Origin: Lysinibacillus_B sp031181585
Lineage (GTDB): Bacteria > Bacillota > Bacilli > Bacillales_A > Planococcaceae
Assembly (NCBI RefSeq): GCF_047301505.1
Contig: NZ_CP154840.1
Location: 1,736,001 to 1,800,000 of the forward strand
Direction of reading: 5' to 3'
Length of the DNA stretch: 64,000 nt
The position numbers and the translations under genes were made by a program. The first letter of the stretch is position 1. Every line of letters begins with the position of its first letter. This document shows, piece after piece, positions 16,716 to 25,710 of this stretch. The notes below the pieces were generated by a model. The model saw only the letters and a program-made list of their open reading frames with translations. It was not told where the DNA came from and searched no databases.

Positions 16716-17684
16716 ATGGAACAGACTTTAAGAAGGATAGTCGAAACTTATTGGGATATACATATGAAAGAGTTCTTCTCAATCAGGAATGCCGATAAGA
16801 AAATAGCGGAAATCAAGGATGCTCGAGGAAATGTGTATATAGTAAAGGGTGAAAAGAACGATTGTCAAAAAGTAAATGAAATATGCGAATTTGCCAATGT
16901 ATTGAGAGCCATTCTGCCGGTTCCTGCGTATATACAAACGGTACATTCTGCTTACGCAATCGAGCAGGGCGGCCTGACTTACACTTTGGAACAGAAAGTG
17001 ACGGGTATAGAAGCTAAGTTTGTAACGGATCGACAGCTTTATGTAATAGGAAAAGCCCTGGGGAAAATGCATCGCTTTTCATTGGAACATAGCCTTCGAC
17101 TACATCAGGCGACAGCGTGGTCGATGTTTGGCGGAAATAAAACCGATCGAATTGGCGATTACGATGAAAATGAGCTGAGCTTTGTTGACTTTGAAAATGC
17201 GTTTTACGATGAGCCTCTACATTCTGAAATTAAAGCATTGTACATGAAGCATCGCGATAAATTAGAAAAGAATTGGCCGGCATTGCCTATGGCAGCGACT
17301 CAAGGTGATTTTTGCCCTTACAATATGCTTTTCGATGATACAGGCAACATTGCAGGGATATTCGATTTTAATCTGGCTGGGGATGAGGTGCTAGTAAATG
17401 AATGCATCGCAGTCGGTGTTTATGTGAGCTGGCATATAGAGTATGAAGGAGAACTGGACCCTGCTGAGCGGTTTGAGCAGTTCATTGCTGGCTATACAGA
17501 AGAAAGGGCGTTTACTGACTTAGAAATTAAAGTGATCCCATCCTTATTTTCAATCATACGCGCATTCCGTTATGACCGAGTGGACGCAGGGATAGAGGAT
17601 GGTGCCAATAAAACAGCATTTATGGAAGAAACGCTAAATCTATTAAAGGATTGCGGCGGAGTCGTCCTCATTAACAAGCAGTAA
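16716..17684 (+). CDS. Aminoglycoside phosphotransferase-like (APH/choline kinase fold) protein
   Basis: A 322-aa protein of the phosphotransferase family. The Brenner-type catalytic motif is TQGDFCPYNMLFDD (about 192-205), with Gln replacing the usual His of HGD, followed by the metal-binding GIFDFNLAG (DFD). The N-lobe Lys is probably in VYIVKGE. The small molecule phosphorylated is unknown. Members of this family are often not resistance enzymes, so I would not call it aminoglycoside resistance. ATG preceded by GGAGGGA at somewhat long spacing. Confidence 0.8.
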   Translation: MEQTLRRIVETYWDIHMKEFFSIRNADKKIAEIKDARGNVYIVKGEKNDCQKVNEICEFANVLRAILPVPAYIQTVHSAYAIEQGGLTYTLEQKVTGIEAKFVTDRQLYVIGKALGKMHRFSLEHSLRLHQATAWSMFGGNKTDRIGDYDENELSFVDFENAFYDEPLHSEIKALYMKHRDKLEKNWPALPMAATQGDFCPYNMLFDDTGNIAGIFDFNLAGDEVLVNECIAVGVYVSWHIEYEGELDPAERFEQFIAGYTEERAFTDLEIKVIPSLFSIIRAFRYDRVDAGIEDGANKTAFMEETLNLLKDCGGVVLINKQ

Positions 17685-17755
17685 AAGCGGTAGAGATTAA
17701 CCCTCCATCAACAATGAATGCCATTTTATTGGTCTAGTGAAAAGTAGGTGTTTTA

Positions 17756-18118
17756 TTGAGCTGGAAAGATATCAGAATCGAAAATGTTGAAACGATCGAA
17801 AAATGTGTCGGTGAATTTGAGATTACGGCCCTGCGTTTTTTTGAAGAATTGTTTGAGGGCGATATTATCCATTACGGCCTTTTCAAAGTGAAGATTTATG
17901 AGGGACAAACCAGCCCCTTTTATTCTGGATACACAAACCTCAGAATAAAAACTCCAGAAGGTGGATATGAGGGGGGCTTCGGCTCCGGGATTTCAATAGA
18001 ACAAGCGCTGGAGGATACTGTTCGTAATTTCCTGGGGAATTTAACGCAGTTCAAGCACGAGAAAAAGTCAGGACTCTGTAAGGATGACTTAGTGTTATTG
18101 ACGTATGATGAATATTGA
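17756..18118 (+). CDS. Hypothetical 120-aa protein
   Basis: Start TTG 17756 after GTAGGTG. A soluble acidic protein with a central IKTPEGGYEGGFGSGISIEQALEDT stretch. No membrane segment and no family I recognise. It ends 45 bp before the serine hydrolase start. Confidence 0.6.
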   Translation: MSWKDIRIENVETIEKCVGEFEITALRFFEELFEGDIIHYGLFKVKIYEGQTSPFYSGYTNLRIKTPEGGYEGGFGSGISIEQALEDTVRNFLGNLTQFKHEKKSGLCKDDLVLLTYDEY

Positions 18119-18162
18119 TTTATACGTTAGAAAATTCAGATGAAATCAAGGGGGAGATGGGT

Positions 18163-19179
18163 ATGAATTTACGCGAGGTAGTAGAAGGGGTCCAACATGA
18201 AGTCGGCTTTTCAGGTGCGGTGTTAGTGGAAGGCCATGAAGGGAGCTTGTTATTAAATGAAAGCTACAGTTTCGCCAATCGTTCAGAGCAACTAGCCAAC
18301 ACTTCATCGACCCGCTTTGGAATTGCATCGGGGTGTAAACTCTTTACGGCTATAGCTGTCCTTCAGCTTATTGAAAAAGGGACCATCTCTTTAGACACAA
18401 AAGTAAAGGATTATCTTCAATATGATTTTCAGCACTTTGATGAAGAGATTACAATTCACCATTTGCTGACACATACTGCTGGAATTCCGGATTATTTTGA
18501 TGAGGAGACGATGGATGACTTTGAAGAGCTGTGGATCCAAACGCCGATGTATCAAATCCGGCGGTTAGAGGATTTCCTGCCATTATTCCAGCACTTGCCG
18601 ATGAAATCGAAGGTCGGTGAAAGATTCCATTATAACAATGCGGGATACATTTTGCTTGGCTTAATCGTAGAGCAGGCAAGTCAAAGCACATTTGATGAAT
18701 ACGTCGTAAAGAACATTTTTCAAAAAGCGGATATGACGAGCGCAGGCTATTTCGAATTAGACGCTCTGCCTGCTAACACTGCACAGGGCTATATTGATTT
18801 TGAAGATGGTACATGGAAAACAAATATCTATTCCTTACCGGCAAAAGGCGGTTCGGATGGCGGTGCGTTTATTACAGTGCATGACATGGCGAAGTTGTGG
18901 GACGCGCTGATGAGTTATTCATTATTAACTGAAGAGACAACGAAGCTGCTTCTGACGCCTCACGCTGAGGAAGACGAGGAAGACCATTACGGCTACGGCG
19001 TATGGATTAAAATAAGGAATAATGCAATCTTAAAATATCATGTCATGGGCTATGACCCGGGCGTTAGCTTTCACTCTGCTTATTATCCGGATTCATCTCG
19101 TAAAGTGGTGGTATGCTCGAATAAGTCAGAGGGCGCCTTTGATGTGATGATCGAAATCGAAGGGGAAATAATGAAATAA
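18163..19179 (+). CDS. Serine hydrolase of the beta-lactamase class C/PBP4* family
   Basis: A 338-aa protein; ATG 18163 is preceded by AAGGGGGAG. The active-site SxxK is in FGIASGCKLFTA (about residue 50) and the Tyr motif is FHYNNAGYILLG. A late KGGSDGG or YHVMGYDPG region may hold the third motif. No signal peptide is visible, so it may be a cytoplasmic esterase or peptidase rather than a penicillin-binding enzyme. Confidence 0.85.
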   Translation: MNLREVVEGVQHEVGFSGAVLVEGHEGSLLLNESYSFANRSEQLANTSSTRFGIASGCKLFTAIAVLQLIEKGTISLDTKVKDYLQYDFQHFDEEITIHHLLTHTAGIPDYFDEETMDDFEELWIQTPMYQIRRLEDFLPLFQHLPMKSKVGERFHYNNAGYILLGLIVEQASQSTFDEYVVKNIFQKADMTSAGYFELDALPANTAQGYIDFEDGTWKTNIYSLPAKGGSDGGAFITVHDMAKLWDALMSYSLLTEETTKLLLTPHAEEDEEDHYGYGVWIKIRNNAILKYHVMGYDPGVSFHSAYYPDSSRKVVVCSNKSEGAFDVMIEIEGEIMK

Positions 19180-19393
19180 AAGTCTTCAGATAACAGAGGA
19201 TGCTAAAGAAAGCTTTTTTACTAGAAAAGCTTATGCAGATAATCATTATTCAGATACCGGGTTCTGTCAGGTACCTGGCATTTCTTATGGTTGAATGAAG
19301 GTTAATTTACTTGTATGAAGGAATACAACAAATAAATGCTTTCCATATCCAGTCTTGTATTTTAGAGCTTACGAGGAACGCTGTAAGCAAAAA

Positions 19394-19422
19394 GTGCAGA
19401 ATGTAATAGCTGCATTCTGCAC
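19394..19422 (-). terminator. Terminator of the kinase-like gene
   Basis: A perfect 10-bp stem GTGCAGAATG/CATTCTGCAC. On the minus strand it is followed by TTTTTGCTT. Confidence 0.7.
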
Positions 19423-19432
19423 GCAATTCATT

Positions 19433-20035
19433 TTAAAAACGCAGTCCAGTTTTATAAACTGCCGCGATACAGTTTAAGAGAGCTCGAGGGATCCTTTTCG
19501 GAAAATACGATTTTACATAGCCTTTAAAATAAGCTTTCTGTAAATCATCCCACTGCCTGTCATTTTTCGTTTGGCGAAAACGAGCTACATCGATTAACTT
19601 CACTTCTCCAGTTGAGGTGATAATGATATTTTTTAAGTGAATATCGGAAGGGTTGAGTCCAACTTTTCTTGCCATTTCCAATGCTTCATTAATTGCATGT
19701 ATTTTTTCTTCTTGAATATATATACCATTTTCTAAGTGTTGGAATAGTGTATGTCCGTCAAGGTAATCTATTACGATATAGTTTTTGCCAGCCTCGTGTA
19801 AGGCAGGATAGTAGCTGCTAGGTGGCAGCTTTCTGTAAATGGCAGCTTCTTCTTCAGCAATATGTGCTTTATCAGGAAAGAATACTTTTAAAGCAACCTG
19901 TTCGTTCTTCACCTTAAATACAAAAGCACTTCTACCTGTTCCAATCAGTTGCAGCGTGCTATTATAACTTTTTAGCTGCGGTGTCTTTCCTTTTTTCTCC
20001 ATGATCACACTCTCGGCCAATTCTTGGTATTTCAC
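19433..20035 (-). CDS. Serine/threonine protein kinase-like protein (reduced kinase fold)
   Basis: A 200-aa protein; GTG 20035 is chosen because it follows ATGAGGTG at good spacing. A longer frame to 20074 lacks a site. Kinase elements are a glycine loop LIGTGRSAFVFKV, ATP-binding Lys in VALKVFFP, an HRD-like GLNPSDIHLKNIII and a DFG-like KLIDVARF. The usual HRD and DFG are changed to PSD and DVA and the C-lobe is short. It resembles small kinase-like proteins of Bacilli (YrzF type). Activity uncertain. Confidence 0.75.
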   Translation of the reverse strand: MKYQELAESVIMEKKGKTPQLKSYNSTLQLIGTGRSAFVFKVKNEQVALKVFFPDKAHIAEEEAAIYRKLPPSSYYPALHEAGKNYIVIDYLDGHTLFQHLENGIYIQEEKIHAINEALEMARKVGLNPSDIHLKNIIITSTGEVKLIDVARFRQTKNDRQWDDLQKAYFKGYVKSYFPKRIPRALLNCIAAVYKTGLRF

Positions 20036-20591
20036 TAAATACACCTCATATCGAATAATAAGTATATGGATCACGCCAATTCATGCTAAGGGCGGTAAGC
20101 CGGTTATGTAATTATTATTATAACAATATTATTCAATAATTCCTCTTTCAGCATTTGACTGGTGATTATTACTATCATATGTGACATTTTGGTAGCAGAT
20201 AATCAAATTTTAGTAATACATTCGAAGGTCGCAAATAGTTGATAATCAGTATTTTATGGCTTGTTCTATGAGCATGATCTTTAATAGCTTTTCTTGTAAA
20301 GGTATATAAAGATGTTACAACCAGAATTTTAGAGATTTTCCAGCATACGCGGCAGTTGTTGTATTGTAATAAATTTTATTGGATGTATCGTTATTCAGGG
20401 ATGGTTTTCAATGAACAAACAATGAAAATGAAGCTGCTATATGCTTTTATTCTCATTATAGAATTATTTTTTGGATTAATCTTGTCTGAATTAGTTTTAG
20501 GTTAACAATGAAAGATATAAAAAGTCTAGCTTGTCTGGACAATGAACATTCATAACTTTATCGTTATATTACAATGGGGGGATCTAATAGA
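20036..20591. other. AT-rich intergenic region
   Basis: About 550 bp between divergent genes. The only open stretch of interest is a possible 34-aa peptide at 20401-20505, listed separately. No repeats or structured RNA seen. Confidence 0.4.
20401..20505 (+). CDS. Possible 34-aa single-pass membrane peptide
   Basis: ATG 20401 to TAA 20505. Residues 11-34 form one hydrophobic helix (LLYAFILIIELFFGLILSE). The ribosome site is poor, so this could be chance. Confidence 0.2.
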   Translation: MVFNEQTMKMKLLYAFILIIELFFGLILSELVLG

Positions 20592-21116
20592 ATGAGAAAC
20601 AAAGCAGAGCAGCTATGGCAGCAAATTATTGAAAAAGGGGAGAGTGTGGAGGAAAACTTTAAAGAATCGTTAAATCTCCAGCAAGGTGCTACGGATAAAG
20701 ATTTTGAACTCGTGGAATCGACACTTGGTGTGAGACTGCCAGAAGAAATGAAAAGCCTGTACAGAATACATAACGGACAAGTTTGGAACACAGGGGGTAA
20801 CGCATTTGTAAGGAATTTAACCCTTTCTCCTACGTTTGAAATTATAGAAAATTGGAAGTTTTTGCAGGAGGAATTTGATCCGGATGATGAGTTGGAACTT
20901 GAGTATGAAGATGAAGTCAAACCATTGCTTTGGAATTCAAAATGGATTCCGATAGCAGAAAATGGCGGAGGGGATTATGTTTGTATTGATACTGATCCCG
21001 CTGAATCCGGAACAGCGGGGCAGATTCTGTATTTTTGGCATGATTGGGGAGATCGTTCAGTGGAGGCAAAGAGCCTGTTTGAGTTTATAGAACTGTGTCT
21101 TGCTGAAGAGGATTAG
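20592..21116 (+). CDS. SMI1/KNR4 (SUKH) family protein
   Basis: A 174-aa protein. ATG 20592 follows GGGGGGATC; an ATG 18 nt earlier has no site. Typical SUKH features: an ES.LGVRLPEEMKSLYRIHNGQ segment (about 45-63), then WIPIAENGGGDYVCIDTDP, and a final FWHDWGDRSVEAKSLFEFIEL. SUKH proteins commonly serve as immunity proteins to polymorphic toxins. No toxin gene is adjacent here, so it is an orphan. Confidence 0.88.
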   Translation: MRNKAEQLWQQIIEKGESVEENFKESLNLQQGATDKDFELVESTLGVRLPEEMKSLYRIHNGQVWNTGGNAFVRNLTLSPTFEIIENWKFLQEEFDPDDELELEYEDEVKPLLWNSKWIPIAENGGGDYVCIDTDPAESGTAGQILYFWHDWGDRSVEAKSLFEFIELCLAEED

Positions 21117-21145
21117 CATGCTGTAATGATGATAATACACTTAAA

Positions 21146-21190
21146 CAAATGTACGCCATCCTGTTTGGGAAATGGCGTACATTTGCTGTT
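21146..21190. terminator. Bidirectional terminator between SUKH and MFS genes
   Basis: A perfect 14-bp stem CAAATGTACGCCAT/ATGGCGTACATTTG (21146-21159 and 21172-21185) between converging genes. Confidence 0.8.
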
Positions 21191-21210
21191 TTCTGTGATT
21201 TTTTATAATG

Positions 21211-22653
21211 CTATTTAGCTTGTTGTAGTGCCTGCTTTTTCTTCGGCATAAACAATGTCAGGATCAGCGCAATGATCGCAAGGATCGTCATGAAATAATA
21301 GGCATCTCCTGAACCGAGCATGGATGCTAGTGAAGAGACAGTCTCAGCTGAGGCAGATGGATTGTTTAGCATAACTGTTTCGGCGTGGGAAGTTGCCTGT
21401 GCAGTATAAATGGTTACGATGACAGCTGTACCGATTGCACCGGCAATCTGACGAATCGTATTGTTTACAGCAGAACCGTGAGTACCCAGTTCTTTCGGTA
21501 AGGCATTCAGCCCGGCAGTATTCAGCGGCATCGTAATAAAGCTCAAGCCGATACGCAGGAAAATGGTCCGGATCGTTACATACATAAAGGATGTTGTCTC
21601 AGATAAGTCTGTGACAGCCCACATCGACGGGATGATAAATAGCAGACCTGTAATAAAGAGCGGTTTTGCGCCGAAGCGGTCATAGAGCTTCCCAGTCACA
21701 GGAGACATCAGGGCGTTGATGACCGCCCCCGGCAGCAAAATAAGCCCGGCGTCAAATGCCGTAAATCCTCGGCCGTCCTGCAGGTAGATTGGCAGTAAAA
21801 TCATGTCCGCATACATCATCATCGTAACCGCTACATTAATGATAGAAGTTAGAGTAAATACTTTATGATTAAAGACCGATAGATTCAGCAGCGGGTCGTC
21901 TGATTTAACCTGGCGAATACAGAAACCGGCTGTTACGGCAACCCCGATGACAATAGATAGAATAACGATCCAGTCGTCCCATCCTTTACTTCCTGCGTTA
22001 CTGAATCCGTATAAAATAAGGCCAAATCCGACTGTCGATAAGATGACACTGAATACATCTAGTTTTGCCTTTGCCGTTTCCGACACATTGACCAAGTATT
22101 TCAAAGCGAGCAGGATAACGAGCAGAGACAGAACCGATAGCCCGATGAACAGCCAGCGCCATGAATAGTAGTCGATGACAAAACCGGATAGAGTCGGCGC
22201 AATAGCCGGTGCGAAAATGATGGCGAGGCCAAGGAAGCCCATGGCACTCCCTCGCTTTTCCTGAGGGATTACCGCGAGTACAACCCCCATCATAAGGGGC
22301 ATCAAAATACCGGCACCAGCTGCCTGGATCATGCGTCCTGCAAGGAGTACACCAAAGATAGGGGCAGCAGCACAGATGATGGAACCAACGAGTAAAAACA
22401 GCATGGCACTGATGAACAGCTGCCGCGTTGTAAAGCGTTTCATCAAATAAGCGGTAATCGGAATGAGCACGCCGTTCACGAGCATAAAGCCTGTAGCAAG
22501 CCATTGGACAGTTGTCGCCTCTACGTGGAAGGCATCTTTTAGACTACTGAGTGCTACATTTAGTAATGTCTGATTTAATGTCGAAAGGAAACATCCGACG
22601 ATTAGGACCGTTAGTAAAATCCCTTTTTTGATTTCTTTTTGTTGTTGTGCCAT
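21211..22653 (-). CDS. MFS multidrug efflux transporter, DHA2 (EmrB/QacA-like)
   Basis: A 480-aa protein with about 14 transmembrane helices, the DHA2 pattern. Recognisable are LNQTLLNVALSSL in helix 1, the motif-A-like LMKRFTTRQLF loop, GRMIQAAGAGILMPLM (motif B/C area) and LYDRFGAKPLF at the second half. Proton-coupled export of lipophilic compounds is the usual role. Divergent from a TetR regulator, the classical pump/repressor pair. Confidence 0.92.
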   Translation of the reverse strand: MAQQQKEIKKGILLTVLIVGCFLSTLNQTLLNVALSSLKDAFHVEATTVQWLATGFMLVNGVLIPITAYLMKRFTTRQLFISAMLFLLVGSIICAAAPIFGVLLAGRMIQAAGAGILMPLMMGVVLAVIPQEKRGSAMGFLGLAIIFAPAIAPTLSGFVIDYYSWRWLFIGLSVLSLLVILLALKYLVNVSETAKAKLDVFSVILSTVGFGLILYGFSNAGSKGWDDWIVILSIVIGVAVTAGFCIRQVKSDDPLLNLSVFNHKVFTLTSIINVAVTMMMYADMILLPIYLQDGRGFTAFDAGLILLPGAVINALMSPVTGKLYDRFGAKPLFITGLLFIIPSMWAVTDLSETTSFMYVTIRTIFLRIGLSFITMPLNTAGLNALPKELGTHGSAVNNTIRQIAGAIGTAVIVTIYTAQATSHAETVMLNNPSASAETVSSLASMLGSGDAYYFMTILAIIALILTLFMPKKKQALQQAK

Positions 22654-22673
22654 AAGTAGTCCTTTCTATATTG

Positions 22674-22698
22674 TTTTATTGACGGAATGTCGATAAAA
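22674..22698. promoter_or_regulatory. Candidate TetR operator upstream of the MFS gene
   Basis: An imperfect palindrome ATTGACG-GAA-TGTCGAT (5 of 7 pairs) lies in the MFS leader, downstream of a possible -10. A second dyad GTTG-N6-CAAC is at about 22751-22764. Neither is proven. Confidence 0.35.
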
Positions 22699-22817
22699 TA
22701 GATAATAGCAATATAGCTGGAAAAATCCTATCCGCAATTTTGGAGAAATTGTTGACTATACAACGAATAGTAAAAAATTGTTGATGAAAAAAGGATTAAT
22801 CGATAGAAGGGAAGTAT

Positions 22818-23366
22818 TTGTTTACCATGAAAAAAGAAGATCCGCGCTCCGTCCGTTCAAGACGAATGTTGAAGGAGGCGGTGTTTACGCTGCTTGCGGA
22901 AAATGAGGATGTATCACAATTAACGGTCCAGAAAATCACAAACCGTGCCGAACTGAACCGTGCGACGTTTTATTTACATTACGAGGATATCAATGACCTG
23001 CTGCGCCAAATTGTTCATGAAATATTTGACGAGTTGTCAAAAAAAGTTGACCCGCTCTTGAAGACTCCGCGATCTAATGAACATGAGCAGCTGGTAGCTT
23101 TTTTAGACTATATTTATGAATATCGTAAACTGTTTGCAGTATTGGTTGAGCATAAAGGGTTTAAGATGAGCCTTGCGAATTTATTAAAGAAAACGATTCA
23201 AGCTAGAAGAGACGCGCGGGGAGAAGACTTGCCGCCAAATCTTGTATCGCTGGATATTATCGGAGCATCCCTGTTAGGAATTATTATGTGGTGGGTAAAG
23301 GACGGTATTCAATTTAGTTCTGAATATGTTGCAGAGCAGATTGCACGGCTTTACAAGAAAGAATAA
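22818..23366 (+). CDS. TetR/AcrR family regulator of the divergent MFS pump
   Basis: A 182-aa protein. N-terminal HTH VQKITNRAELNRATFYLHYE and a C-terminal IIGASLLGIIMWWVKDG, very like the regulator at 6566, so the two are paralogues. TTG 22818 is the likely start (AGAAGGGA 6 nt upstream); ATG 22827 is an alternative. Its position indicates control of the MFS gene. Confidence 0.9.
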   Translation: MFTMKKEDPRSVRSRRMLKEAVFTLLAENEDVSQLTVQKITNRAELNRATFYLHYEDINDLLRQIVHEIFDELSKKVDPLLKTPRSNEHEQLVAFLDYIYEYRKLFAVLVEHKGFKMSLANLLKKTIQARRDARGEDLPPNLVSLDIIGASLLGIIMWWVKDGIQFSSEYVAEQIARLYKKE

Positions 23367-23380
23367 CGAGAAGTAGTTTC

Positions 23381-23420
23381 GCCGGGCTAACGGCTGATAG
23401 CGTTAGTCCGGCATCTTTTA
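23381..23420. terminator. Terminator between TetR and AhpD-like genes
   Basis: A 12-bp stem GCCGGGCTAACG/CGTTAGTCCGGC with one G-U pair, followed by ATCTTTTATTTT, between converging genes. Confidence 0.8.
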
Positions 23421-23427
23421 TTTTCGG

Positions 23428-23838
23428 CTATTGTGCCTGCAACTGCATTAACGCGCCAAAATATTGCGAGGCAGTCGTAAAGCAAATGAATGCCAGCAGT
23501 TCGCTGATTTCAGCATCCGATAGGTAGTCTTTTAAAACGGCTGTAATGCTTGCGGAAGTTTGGCCCTTTGATGCCAGAAAGGCTTCCGCAAAGCCGGTAC
23601 AAACAGCTGTTTTCTCATCATAGTCTGCCGGATTGGGCTTGCCTTTTGCTTTACAATATTCGCAGCCGTTTTTTTGCGCAAGCGTTCGGCGAACTTCCTC
23701 TTTTAGCTTGGCGGACAGCCATTGGTCTTTTTCAAGCGTGCTGCCAAGCTGAGTCCAGGCAGCCTGGATGTCTTGATTATAAGCAAGCAATTGTTGAAAC
23801 GGCGTCTCGCCTTTTTCATGCAATGGTATAAGTGTCAT
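23428..23838 (-). CDS. AhpD-like/carboxymuconolactone decarboxylase family protein
   Basis: A 136-aa all-helical protein with the redox CxxC motif in KNGCEYCKAKGKP (about 57-66) that defines AhpD-like members. Probably a peroxidase-type or thiol-redox protein; substrate unknown. ATG preceded by AGGAGGGA. Divergent from an Lrp-type regulator that may control it. Confidence 0.8.
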   Translation of the reverse strand: MTLIPLHEKGETPFQQLLAYNQDIQAAWTQLGSTLEKDQWLSAKLKEEVRRTLAQKNGCEYCKAKGKPNPADYDEKTAVCTGFAEAFLASKGQTSASITAVLKDYLSDAEISELLAFICFTTASQYFGALMQLQAQ

Positions 23839-23945
23839 GTTGATCCCTCCTGTACTGATTATAGAATGGAGGGAAGGAGCCCTACATAGCGAATTGAAGG
23901 AAATAAGCTTGTGAAACTTTCCAAATAGAAAGGAATTCAGTTGAA

Positions 23946-24362
23946 ATGGATACCATAAATGAACTGATTATAGAAGAGTTGAAGAAGGATAGTAGAATTT
24001 CTATAAGTGAGCTCAGCAGAAGGGTGCACCTATCACCGCCCGCTGTCAGGGAGCGGGTACGGCAGCTGGAAGAGCAGGGAATCATCAAAGGATTTACGAT
24101 CGACATTGATGTAAAGAAAATGGGTTATCCGATTGAAGCCATTATTGAGGCGACGATTAAAAACAACCGGTATACCGATTTTAAACAGCAGATTCAGACC
24201 TATCCAACTATTGATTTCTGCTACCGGATTGCCGGAGAAGCCTGCTTTTTGCTGAAGGCACATTTTCAAACGTTTGAGGATGCAGAAAAGTTGATTGACG
24301 AACTGCAGCCACTGGCACATACTAAGACAAATTTTATCTTTTCGGAAGTAACTCTCTCATAA
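23946..24362 (+). CDS. Lrp/AsnC family transcriptional regulator
   Basis: A 138-aa protein: winged HTH at the N-terminus (ISISELSRRVHLSPPAVRERVRQLEEQGIIKG) and a C-terminal RAM ligand-binding domain. Length is typical. Divergent from the AhpD-like gene with 107 bp between them, so likely a local regulator. Confidence 0.92.
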   Translation: MDTINELIIEELKKDSRISISELSRRVHLSPPAVRERVRQLEEQGIIKGFTIDIDVKKMGYPIEAIIEATIKNNRYTDFKQQIQTYPTIDFCYRIAGEACFLLKAHFQTFEDAEKLIDELQPLAHTKTNFIFSEVTLS

Positions 24363-24412
24363 AAAGGGAAAACGTATCATCCACTTAAAGCAAGGTATAG
24401 GAGGTTATTTTG

Positions 24413-24691
24413 ATGAAGATCAATTTAATGATTATTGGTTTGCTTCTTCTAGCAATCGGCTATTTTGTCGGCGTAAAGAAAATGACCTGGCTGCTTTCCG
24501 GCTTTAATGAAAGGCGCGTAAAGGATAAAGAAAAGCTAGCCAACCTTGTCGGAGGAGCGCAAATTTTACTGGGGGCAATGCTGATTATTGGGGGACTTGT
24601 CGGCGTACATCCAGAAGAATACCTTATTATTGCGAGTGTAGTGATTTTGCTTGGGCTGCTAGTATATGTGAATTATAAAATGGTAGAATAA
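24413..24691 (+). CDS. DUF3784-like small membrane protein
   Basis: 92 aa with three hydrophobic helices, at the N-terminus, in the middle (LVGGAQILLGAMLIIGGLVG) and at the end. KKMTWLLSGFNERRVKDKEKLAN between helices 1 and 2 is the DUF3784 hallmark. AGGAGG upstream; TTG 24410 is an equally placed alternative start. Confidence 0.75.
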   Translation: MKINLMIIGLLLLAIGYFVGVKKMTWLLSGFNERRVKDKEKLANLVGGAQILLGAMLIIGGLVGVHPEEYLIIASVVILLGLLVYVNYKMVE

Positions 24692-24745
24692 GGTATCAGG
24701 AGCTGCAGGGTAGCTGCTCCGATCTACGAAAGGGGAGTGGAGACG

Positions 24746-25243
24746 ATGAAAGTAAGGACTGCAGTAAGTGACGACGCTGCACAAATCGTGGAAGTGATGA
24801 AGGATGCGGAAGCGTCAAATTTCATGATGTATGGACCCGGAGAACGGGAAATGACGGCCGAACAATTCCAGCGGTTCATCGATGTAATGAACGGAAAGGA
24901 ACACTCTGAGCTGTTTGTTGCCGTGGAAGAAGACAAAATCCTCGGCTATCTGATTATGCAGGGAGAAGTCAAGCCAAAACGTGTTTCCCATAGAGTAAGC
25001 GTTGCGATAGGGGTACATAGCGAAAGCCGCGGGAAAGGTGTGGGGAAATCACTGTTTGAATTTGCCCATCGCTGGGCGAAGGAAAAGGAGATTCACCGCG
25101 TCGAGCTGACGGTGATCTCAACGAACGAACAGGCGTACAAGCTTTATGAAAAGATGGGTTATGAGACGGAAGGAGTAAAAAAGCACTCACTGTTCATTGA
25201 TGGAGCCTACGCCGATGAATATTATATGGCGAAACTTTTATAA
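24746..25243 (+). CDS. GNAT family N-acetyltransferase
   Basis: 165 aa. Acetyl-CoA-binding motif A is VAIGVHSESRGKGVGKSLFEFA (R-G-x-G-V-G-K) and the later ELTVISTNEQAYKLYEKMGYETEG is the usual motif B. The ending LFIDGAYADEYYMAKLL resembles acetyltransferases acting on small molecules or protein N-termini. ATG 24746 follows AAAGGGGAGTGG. Substrate unknown. Confidence 0.88.
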   Translation: MKVRTAVSDDAAQIVEVMKDAEASNFMMYGPGEREMTAEQFQRFIDVMNGKEHSELFVAVEEDKILGYLIMQGEVKPKRVSHRVSVAIGVHSESRGKGVGKSLFEFAHRWAKEKEIHRVELTVISTNEQAYKLYEKMGYETEGVKKHSLFIDGAYADEYYMAKLL

Positions 25244-25485
25244 GGAACCGAAGAAAATCTTGAACGGTTTATTCGACTCAGATTCATAATGGCTGAATAA
25301 TTTTCAAGAAATTCGCAAAGGCTTTGAAGCATGGTGGGAAGATTTTCCGCCTGCTGAGGGAAGCCTTTTTTGTTACATATAATGAACCGCATTCGGAAGT
25401 GAATGCTTACTTAAACGAAAAGGACCGGCTGATGGATGGGCGGTCCGCCAAGATGTGTGTAGGTTATAGGAAGGAGTAGTGCAAA

Positions 25486-25710
25486 ATGATGCTGACAGTA
25501 GGAGCCGTTTACTTTGTTATTATGCTTGCGATGCTATTCACCGGCTATTTTAACACGCTTGCTTTCCTGTTAATTTCAGTGCTTTGTTCGCTCGTTATTA
25601 GAGGAATCCCAAAGGAAAAGGATTCAAAATGGACGACAAGCGCCGGTTTTTTGTTCATATTAGCTGCGATTATTGTTGTAGCTGTAAAAGAGAAGGATTC
25701 CTTTTTCTAA
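25486..25710 (+). CDS. Small membrane protein, 74 aa
   Basis: Two or three hydrophobic stretches (about 4-36 and 51-67) with a polar loop PKEKDSKWTTS between them. The strong site AGGAAGGAG precedes the ATG. No recognised family. The 240 bp upstream hold only a GGACCG/CGGTCC hairpin and no gene. Confidence 0.6.
   Translation: MMLTVGAVYFVIMLAMLFTGYFNTLAFLLISVLCSLVIRGIPKEKDSKWTTSAGFLFILAAIIVVAVKEKDSFF

Noticed and set aside
18163..19179. Calling the serine hydrolase a beta-lactam resistance gene
   Set aside because: No signal peptide, and the class C fold is common in esterases and peptidases; the motifs do not show beta-lactam hydrolysis.
21998..22504. 168-codon frame inside the MFS gene, same strand
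   Set aside because: Composition rich in Arg, His and Cys is typical of an out-of-frame reading of a membrane protein; no start signal.
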